From Bacillota bacterium (GTDB lineage Bacteria > Bacillota > Clostridia > Lachnospirales > Lachnospiraceae), in assembly GCA_023415595.1 (NCBI GenBank), contig JAEZJW010000189.1, positions 1-28,777 on the forward strand: DNA of 28,777 nt. The letters run 5' to 3'. Below are positions 23,985 through 28,777 of the stretch, one piece after another. The translations under genes and the position numbers were made by a program. Under the pieces are notes generated by a model, which was not told the origin of the DNA, did no database searches, and was given only the letters and a program-made list of their open reading frames with translations. Within the stretch, counting starts at the first letter, position 1; the number at the start of each line of letters is the position of its first letter.

Positions 23985-24988
23985 GTTGTTTCTCCTTTCC
24001 GGTTATTCATCCTGGTTTTCCTCTTACCCTTCAGGTCATCAAAAAGAGAAATTAGTCCATTCGGCTTAAACAGAACGATTAGAACAATCAAGAGTCCATA
24101 TAATGCCCAACCGGCTGCACCGCCACCAAAATCCTGCAGATATGCGTTGGAGAGTTCAAGAAGGGACACACTGATCAGCGCGCCTAAGGTAGGACCCCAA
24201 ATATATCCCATACCTCCCAGAATAGCTACGATACCTATTCTTATCGCCATGTCTTGGGAAGCTAGCGTATTTGGTTCTGCAAAACCTGTTTTAAATACAT
24301 ATAGAGTACCGGTGAAGGCAAGCATCATAGAGCTGATTACAAATGCCTTAAGCTTTACCTTAGCTGACTCAATACCCAAAGACTCCGCCGCGTCCTGATC
24401 TTCACAAATAGCTCTCAGATAATATCCCAGTCTATTACGTTCAATATATATTACAATTCCTACAGTAATAATCATCCATATAAATGCGATATAGTAAAAT
24501 GGAGTATCACTCATAAAATGTAAGTTCCACAAGCTGTTTCCTTTTCTTATTTTAAAAGAAAGTCCCAAAGAACCGCCTGTAAATTTTTCAAAGTATATTA
24601 AGAGCTGACGAAAAATAGTTGTACATGCAATCGTTGCTATTGAGAAAAATACGCCTCTCAGCCTAAAGCACGGCAATCCTATAATGATCGCAAGACCTGC
24701 AGCTAATGCCATACCCAAAAGCACACTGATCCAAGGTGAAATTCCACCATATCTTGTAAACAGAATAATGCTGGTATAAGCGCCTACGGCAAAAAATACA
24801 GAGGATGCCCAGGATGTTTGCCTACCAAATCCACCAATAATATTCCATGCATTTCCCATGGCTGCAAAGAAGAAAACTTCCATTAAAACACGGACAAAAT
24901 ACTGATTGGGGCTCATTTGAGGAAATAATACACAAATCGCCATAAAAAGTAGCACGATAGGATGCTTCTTAATTAATTTTATCATCAC
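23981..24988 (-). CDS. livM: HAAT-type ABC transporter permease, LivM
   Basis: This 335-residue polytopic permease is of the LivM type, with about ten hydrophobic segments. The typical loop is YYLRAICEDQDAAESLGIES, the EAA-like coupling region. It is followed by LKAFVISSMMLAFTGTLY and the conserved GGMGYIWGPTLGALI. Together with LivH it forms the membrane channel. The start is either GTG at 24988, overlapping the livH stop by 4 bases with AAAGGA eight bases upstream, or the next codon, ATG at 24985. A basic C-terminus ends the protein. Confidence 0.92.
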   Translation of the reverse strand: MMIKLIKKHPIVLLFMAICVLFPQMSPNQYFVRVLMEVFFFAAMGNAWNIIGGFGRQTSWASSVFFAVGAYTSIILFTRYGGISPWISVLLGMALAAGLAIIIGLPCFRLRGVFFSIATIACTTIFRQLLIYFEKFTGGSLGLSFKIRKGNSLWNLHFMSDTPFYYIAFIWMIITVGIVIYIERNRLGYYLRAICEDQDAAESLGIESAKVKLKAFVISSMMLAFTGTLYVFKTGFAEPNTLASQDMAIRIGIVAILGGMGYIWGPTLGALISVSLLELSNAYLQDFGGGAAGWALYGLLIVLIVLFKPNGLISLFDDLKGKRKTRMNNRKGETT

Positions 24989-25860
24989 GCTACCCGTCCT
25001 TTCACACCAAATAGACCATATGGTCTAAATGTTAGTACCAACATTAATACGATATTGATAGACGCCTGAGAAAGATTAACACTTAAATATGAGCTGCTGG
25101 CGGATTCAACCAGTCCAATAATAAGTCCACCCACCAAGGCACCCTTTATATTTCCCAAGCCTCCTAATACCATTGCAGACATCGCAATTGTAGAGAATTG
25201 TGCACCTATTTTGGGGAAAGGAAGAAACATAGGTGATACTAATAATCCTGAAACACCTGCAAATGCTGTTCCCAATGCAAAAGCAGTTACATAAGTAAGT
25301 CCTGTCTTTATACCCAAAGACTCTGCAACTACTTTATTTTCAGAAGTAGCACGCATCGCACGTCCAATATCTGTTCGGCTTAAGAACCAGTTTATAAATA
25401 TAACAAATATTGCGGCTGCAGTAAAAGCGATCAATCTCGGAACCGAAATAGCAACTCCTCCTATATTAATTGCTCCATATCGCAAGCTATCGGAAACCGG
25501 AATACTTTTAAAATCCGGACCAAATACTAATTGAATTGTATTCTGAAGCAAATAGGACAACCCAATTGTAAGTAGTATATAATTACTATCTCCCTTACCA
25601 ATAACCTTTTTTATACAAGTCGTATATATAATACAGCCTAATAAATACATGGCGGCACCCACTGGAATTAGTAGCCAATATGGCACACTTCCCTCAGGAA
25701 GAATTGAGTACATGGCATAGGTCAGATAAATACCAGCTGCCAAAAAATCTCCCTGTGCAAAATTTACAATCTTCATTACACCATGGATCATGGTGATTCC
25801 AACTGCAATTAATGCGTAAACACCGCCGATAAGCAATCCATTAATTATTATCTGAACCAC
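24985..25860 (-). CDS. livH: HAAT-type ABC transporter permease, LivH
   Basis: This 291-residue permease is of the LivH type, with about eight membrane segments. The N-terminus IINGLLIGGVYALIAVGITM and the motif GVMKIVNFAQGDFL are hallmarks. The coupling loop is GRAMRATSENKVVAESLGI, and GGLGNIKGALVGGLIIGL lies near the C-terminus. The start codon is GTG, with AGGAGG five bases upstream. A stable hairpin lies just before this ribosome binding site, so livH and the downstream genes may be made in smaller amounts than the binding protein. Confidence 0.93.
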   Translation of the reverse strand: MVQIIINGLLIGGVYALIAVGITMIHGVMKIVNFAQGDFLAAGIYLTYAMYSILPEGSVPYWLLIPVGAAMYLLGCIIYTTCIKKVIGKGDSNYILLTIGLSYLLQNTIQLVFGPDFKSIPVSDSLRYGAINIGGVAISVPRLIAFTAAAIFVIFINWFLSRTDIGRAMRATSENKVVAESLGIKTGLTYVTAFALGTAFAGVSGLLVSPMFLPFPKIGAQFSTIAMSAMVLGGLGNIKGALVGGLIIGLVESASSSYLSVNLSQASINIVLMLVLTFRPYGLFGVKGRVA

Positions 25861-25877
25861 TTTATCCTCCTTTTTTA

Positions 25878-25907
25878 GAGAATTCCGGGATAAATCCCGG
25901 AATTCTC
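25878..25907 (-). other. intercistronic hairpin between binding protein and permease genes
   Basis: GAGAATTCCGGGA (25878-25890) pairs perfectly with TCCCGGAATTCTC (25895-25907) around a 4-base loop. It lies 11 bases after the stop of the binding protein gene and just before the livH ribosome binding site. No T run follows on the minus strand, so it is better read as an mRNA 3'-end stabiliser or partial attenuator than as a full terminator. Confidence 0.8.
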
Positions 25908-25918
25908 AGTCATAAATT

Positions 25919-27256
25919 TTAGTATGGTTGCATGTTTTCTGGATTAAGTAGCACAGAAGAAGCATATTCTTCAGGGAAAATAGTTGTCGGCTTACCATTC
26001 TGCCACTGCATTACGATAGCTTTAGCACCGGTATTTGAACCTGTTTCATTATCAAAATCACCAGCTCCATTAAGAACTTTAAACCATGCGCTATTATCTG
26101 CATTTAAGTTTCTGAGCTCATCACGTACTTTTACCGGATCAGTATCAGCAATATTTTCAATTGCCTGATATGCCAGCATGATACTAGCTAAGGTAGGACC
26201 AGCCTGTCCAGGAATGAATTCTCCATAGGTCTTTTCATAATAGTCATTCATTTCCATCCACTGAACGTTGTCCTTTGCGCCCTTCTGATCCCAGCACCAG
26301 GAGTCAACAGAGGTAATTCCGTTTACATCATCGCCCAAATCCTTATATAAAGAAGGCCATGTCATAGCTGCTCCGCCGCCTACAACCAGAGGACTGAAGC
26401 TTAAGGATTTCTTAGCTGTAAAAATCAACTTGATGTCATTAGGATAAGAGCTGGGAAGAATAACATCAATTTTTGCATTCTTAAGCTTAGTAACCAGAGG
26501 GCTAGCATCTGTAAAGGAGTTGATTTCGTAAGATTCATCCAGTGTAAGATTTAACCCACGTTCATCTACTTGCTTTCTGGTATTGTTTGCCTGGTCAGTT
26601 CCCCAAGCATCGTTTGCGTATACTAATCCAAGTTTAAGATCCTTAATGTCCTTACCTAATTTTGCAGCATACTCCTCCAGGAAGTCTAACTGTGTAGGAA
26701 TAAAGGATTTAGAGGTCGCTGCAGGCTGAAATACAAAGCTGGAACCCTGATCAGTAACTGCTTTATTTGCTGCTGCACCTGTGATAGCAGGAATTTCGTA
26801 TTTTTCCAGAATTGGTAACATTGTAAGTGCAATAGATGATGTAGAGTTACCAATTACAGCTGTATAGCCGCCTGCAGAAAGTGCTCTTTCCAAAGGAAGG
26901 GAAGCTGTTGCAGCGTCAGATGTAGAGTCAAGAACTTCGATTTCAATTTTACGTCCGCCAAGGGAGGGGAAGCCGCCAAGCTTATTATTTATGTACCACT
27001 CAGCTGTTTCAGCCGCCATTGTTACCTGACGTCCGGATTCTGCATTGTTACCGGAAATACAAGCATAAGCTAAGAATTTAACCGGATCACTGGTTGATGC
27101 AGCATCTCCTTTTGTTGTCCCATTGTCTTCTTTGCCTTCATTTGTTGTTGCGTTTTTGTCATCATTTGTTGAATTTTTGGATGAACCTGAGCACCCTGCT
27201 AAACTTAATACGATCATGCATGCTGCTAAGAATAGTGCAATTTGTTTTTTAAACAT
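25919..27256 (-). CDS. HAAT-type ABC transporter substrate-binding lipoprotein
   Basis: This 445-residue extracytoplasmic solute receptor is of the periplasmic-binding-protein type I (LivJ/BraC) class. A lipoprotein signal ends in LAGC (19-22, lipidated Cys22). A flexible Ser/Thr/Asn/Asp-rich linker (about 23-57) follows, then two alpha/beta lobes. Typical segments are AVIGNSTSSIALTMLPILEKY, IPAITGAAANKAVT and GLVYANDAWGTDQANNTRK. It delivers the substrate to LivHM. The ligand is not predictable from the motifs seen. The ATG at 27256 has AAGGGG upstream at a rather long distance of about 11 bases. It lies 94 bases after the GntR gene, with no clear promoter between, so it is probably cotranscribed with it. 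Confidence 0.92.
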   Translation of the reverse strand: MFKKQIALFLAACMIVLSLAGCSGSSKNSTNDDKNATTNEGKEDNGTTKGDAASTSDPVKFLAYACISGNNAESGRQVTMAAETAEWYINNKLGGFPSLGGRKIEIEVLDSTSDAATASLPLERALSAGGYTAVIGNSTSSIALTMLPILEKYEIPAITGAAANKAVTDQGSSFVFQPAATSKSFIPTQLDFLEEYAAKLGKDIKDLKLGLVYANDAWGTDQANNTRKQVDERGLNLTLDESYEINSFTDASPLVTKLKNAKIDVILPSSYPNDIKLIFTAKKSLSFSPLVVGGGAAMTWPSLYKDLGDDVNGITSVDSWCWDQKGAKDNVQWMEMNDYYEKTYGEFIPGQAGPTLASIMLAYQAIENIADTDPVKVRDELRNLNADNSAWFKVLNGAGDFDNETGSNTGAKAIVMQWQNGKPTTIFPEEYASSVLLNPENMQPY

Positions 27257-27350
27257 TTTGTGTAATACCCCTTTCTACTATTGTTGTTTCTGCTATACCA
27301 ACTTAAATCAAATATCTTCTCGTTACCACCTCTCTTCTTCTTTCGAATAA

Positions 27351-28049
27351 TTACTTTTCAGTATCAACTCTGTTCCATTTGATAAAGTCTTGGTTTGTTA
27401 CTATATGCTTGCGCATATCATCCCTTGCTTTATCAACATCTCTTGCTTCTATGTGATCCACTATGTTTTTGTGGTAGAACATTCCGATCTCACCGCCCAT
27501 GTTTTTAACCATTCGTTTCATGTGAGAACTATAAATATCAGCAATTATTTCATATGTTTTTATAATCAATGCATTGCGTGTGATTTGTGCGATTTTATAA
27601 TGAAAATCAAGATCCGCAATAGCAAGCTTCTCTAAATCATCTTGTAAATCTTCCATCTGTTTGAGCATCATTCGTAGCTCACTTATATCCCTTTCATCAG
27701 CTTTCTCAGCTGCTATTGCACAGGTACCCGATTCAATCTCACGTCGAAACTCCAATATAGTATCAAAGTTATCTTCAAGATAAGCGATTGGCATGAGTCT
27801 GTTAAAGAGAGGACTATCGTCAAGCTTTTTTACATATGACCCTTCTCCAAGCCTGGTTTCAATTATGTCCAAAGCCGCCAGTTTATGAAGGGCATTTCGC
27901 ACAGTAGCTCGGCTTACTTCAAAATTCTCACACAGCACACTCTCGGATGGAAGCTTCTCTCCCGGCTTCCACTCCCGTTCTATGATTAGCTGGTTCATTT
28001 GAAGAAAAACTTCTTCGCTGATATTTATTTTTTTAATCGGTTTAATCAA
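27351..28049 (-). CDS. GntR family regulator with FCD domain, second copy, head of the operon
   Basis: This 232-residue regulator has the same layout as the one at 17010-17690. A winged helix (about 8-75) shows REWKPGEKLPSESVL and VSRATVRNALHKL. The FCD domain shows DLDFHYKIA and YHKNIVDHIEARD, which carry likely metal-binding residues. The start is TTG, with AGAGG eight bases upstream, and no ATG fits the family N-terminus. It is the first gene after a consensus promoter and is followed by the transporter genes, so it most likely regulates its own operon in response to the imported acid or a breakdown product (inference). Two paralogues around one locus suggest that two different signals are read. 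Confidence 0.9.
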   Translation of the reverse strand: MIKPIKKINISEEVFLQMNQLIIEREWKPGEKLPSESVLCENFEVSRATVRNALHKLAALDIIETRLGEGSYVKKLDDSPLFNRLMPIAYLEDNFDTILEFRREIESGTCAIAAEKADERDISELRMMLKQMEDLQDDLEKLAIADLDFHYKIAQITRNALIIKTYEIIADIYSSHMKRMVKNMGGEIGMFYHKNIVDHIEARDVDKARDDMRKHIVTNQDFIKWNRVDTEK

Positions 28050-28275
28050 TGAGGCTTCCTCTTTTATCTGATTTCTTTATTACATTAAGACGATTACCAT
28101 TAAAAACGACTCTTCTAAATGCCTCAATGCTACTATCGCTCCAATTATTACTCATCAACTTGTTCCACGCTATCCATCAGTTATCAGATGTTGGTTGTCA
28201 TACAGGTGCGGCTAAAAAAAATAAACATATTGACTTTTGTCTTTATTATGGTTTATTGCTTTTTTGCATAAATTT

Positions 28276-28304
28276 ATTATACATACAAGCAATTCTTTTG
28301 TCAA
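28276..28304 (-). promoter_or_regulatory. consensus sigma-A promoter of the catabolic operon
   Basis: TTGACA (28304-28299), exactly 17 bases, and TATAAT (28281-28276) match consensus at all twelve positions. A promoter this strong in front of a catabolic operon implies tight repression. The spacer contains CTTGTATG, whose TTGTA half-site recurs near the other GntR promoter. The leader to the TTG start is about 220 bases long. Confidence 0.85.
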
Positions 28305-28321
28305 TATGCTAGTTGATACAA

Positions 28322-28355
28322 ATACAAAATATTTTTATTTGGGCTGATTTTGTAT
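28322..28355. repeat. inverted repeat upstream of the operon promoter
   Basis: ATACAAAAT (28322-28330) and ATTTTGTAT (28347-28355) are perfect inverted copies 16 bases apart, about 18 bases upstream of the -35 box. They contain the same TACAA/TTGTA half-sites as the promoter spacer and could be an upstream operator. In AT-rich DNA chance cannot be ruled out. Confidence 0.4.
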
Positions 28356-28517
28356 ATTAATAACAATTTTAATTAATTTATGCGTTTTATTTTTACTTAA
28401 TAAATAGGATAAATACTCTGAAACTCCCTATTTATAAAGCCTTCCGGCTCTCCCTTTTTTGTTGAGAATAAGGCTAATTTCTAATTCAGCATTAAGTTTA
28501 GCTTCCTGTGGATATGA

Positions 28518-28566
28518 AAGTGCACCTCCAAACATTAGATTATTATCTAGCATTTGAGGTGCACTT
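28518..28566 (-). terminator. terminator hairpin of the xylanase gene
   Basis: AAGTGCACCTC (28518-28528) and GAGGTGCACTT (28556-28566) form an 11-bp stem with a 27-base loop, about 50 bases after the GH10 stop. The T run on the minus strand is short (CACTTTCAT). The position supports a terminator, although its efficiency is doubtful. Confidence 0.6.
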
Positions 28567-28616
28567 CCCTATTGACTCTTAAGCCTCTTTGTTAATAAAT
28601 CATTTACGCTGATTAT

Positions 28617-28777
28617 CTATTTTCCAGCTAAACCAACAGAAATAATATTCCAGTAAGAATCCTTTTCGTTGTAATTTCTATCATAGATCAATGGTTCTTG
28701 CGATCCACGCCAGGAATGCTGATCATTGATACCCCATAATGTTACAGATGAGATATAATCCTTGTAATCGATATAGC
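28617..28777 (-). CDS. C-terminal end of a GH10 endo-1,4-beta-xylanase (partial, cut by window edge)
   Basis: The last 52 or so codons of a minus-strand gene enter the window and stop at a TAG (28619-28617). The peptide contains SVTLWGINDQHSW, then PLIYDRNYNEKDSYWNI. This is the C-terminal part of the GH10 barrel, in which the conserved W-G-x-x-D-x-x-S-W block lies at the active-site end, followed by the PLLFD-x-NY-x-KPAYY consensus. GH10 enzymes cut xylan. No C-terminal carbohydrate-binding or anchoring domain follows. The start and signal peptide are outside the window. Confidence 0.88.
   Translation of the reverse strand, partial: YIDYKDYISSVTLWGINDQHSWRGSQEPLIYDRNYNEKDSYWNIISVGLAGK

Larger units (their letters stand above)
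28305..28616. other. gene-free stretch between the operon promoter and the xylanase gene
   Basis: About 312 bases of AT-rich DNA hold the inverted repeat at 28322-28355 and the xylanase terminator at 28518-28566. I see no coding region, RNA gene or mobile element in the rest. Confidence 0.7.

Noticed and set aside
27316..27330. A T-box-like GAGGTGGTAACGAG on the minus strand between the second GntR gene and the binding protein gene
   Set aside because: It resembles the conserved T-box, but there is no Stem I, no specifier loop and no terminator. The upstream sequence is coding, so it is taken as chance.
15698..28049. Sulfoquinovose (sulfo-transketolase) pathway as explanation for the split transketolase operon
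   Set aside because: The reductase matches tartronate semialdehyde reductase closely, a glycerate kinase is adjacent, and no sulfo-sugar isomerase, sulfoquinovosidase or sulfonate exporter gene is seen.
1..28777. CRISPR arrays, insertion sequences, tRNA or rRNA genes, prophage
   Set aside because: No regularly spaced repeats, transposase or integrase motifs, tRNA cloverleaf arms or rRNA-like stretches were noticed on reading both strands. A dedicated search could still find a short RNA gene.

Overview
The window looks like chromosomal DNA of a low-to-moderate GC anaerobic Firmicute, most likely a plant-polysaccharide-degrading Lachnospiraceae/Clostridium relative (inference). Support comes from near-consensus sigma-A promoters, strong AGGAGG ribosome binding sites, several TTG/GTG starts, a T-box leader, and the tail of a GH10 xylanase at the right edge. 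Nearly all genes are on the minus strand. Only a PadR regulator and a glycerate kinase are on the plus strand. No tRNA, rRNA, insertion sequence, phage gene or CRISPR array was seen.

Left part (1-8454). A T-box leader whose specifier reads best as GCA (alanine) points left to a gene outside the window. Next come an M1-type peptidase lipoprotein, a methyl-accepting chemotaxis protein, and a module made of a tandem P-II-like protein, a duplicated DUF1538 membrane protein and a two-domain ChrA transporter. A divergent PadR regulator sits beside it, with a consensus promoter and a palindrome just downstream of its -10.

Middle part (8455-15430). This is a patchwork of small accessory genes: a DUF1295 membrane protein, a SAM methyltransferase, an unrecognised 155-aa protein, a two-domain VOC protein, an AHSA1/SRPBCC protein, a RibD/DHFR-like reductase, a membrane-anchored SGNH hydrolase and a SagB-type nitroreductase. 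Two gene remnants lie here: the C-terminal tail of a Big_2-like surface protein and the C-terminal tail of a hexapeptide acetyltransferase.

Right part (15698-28304). A catabolic locus. From a consensus promoter, an 11-gene operon encodes a GntR regulator, a branched-chain-amino-acid-type (HAAT) ABC transporter, a zinc alcohol dehydrogenase, both halves of a split transketolase, a GarR-type tartronate semialdehyde reductase and an SDR dehydrogenase. A second GntR gene and a convergent glycerate 2-kinase complete it. The gene set fits no pathway I can name with certainty. The most economical reading (inference) is that an imported aldonate is oxidised to a 4-keto acid. Transketolase then moves two carbons to a sugar phosphate and releases tartronate semialdehyde, which is reduced to glycerate and phosphorylated. 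This would be a redox-neutral, aldolase-free and dehydratase-free sugar-acid route. Beyond it lie 312 bases without a gene and then the 3' end of a GH10 xylanase gene.
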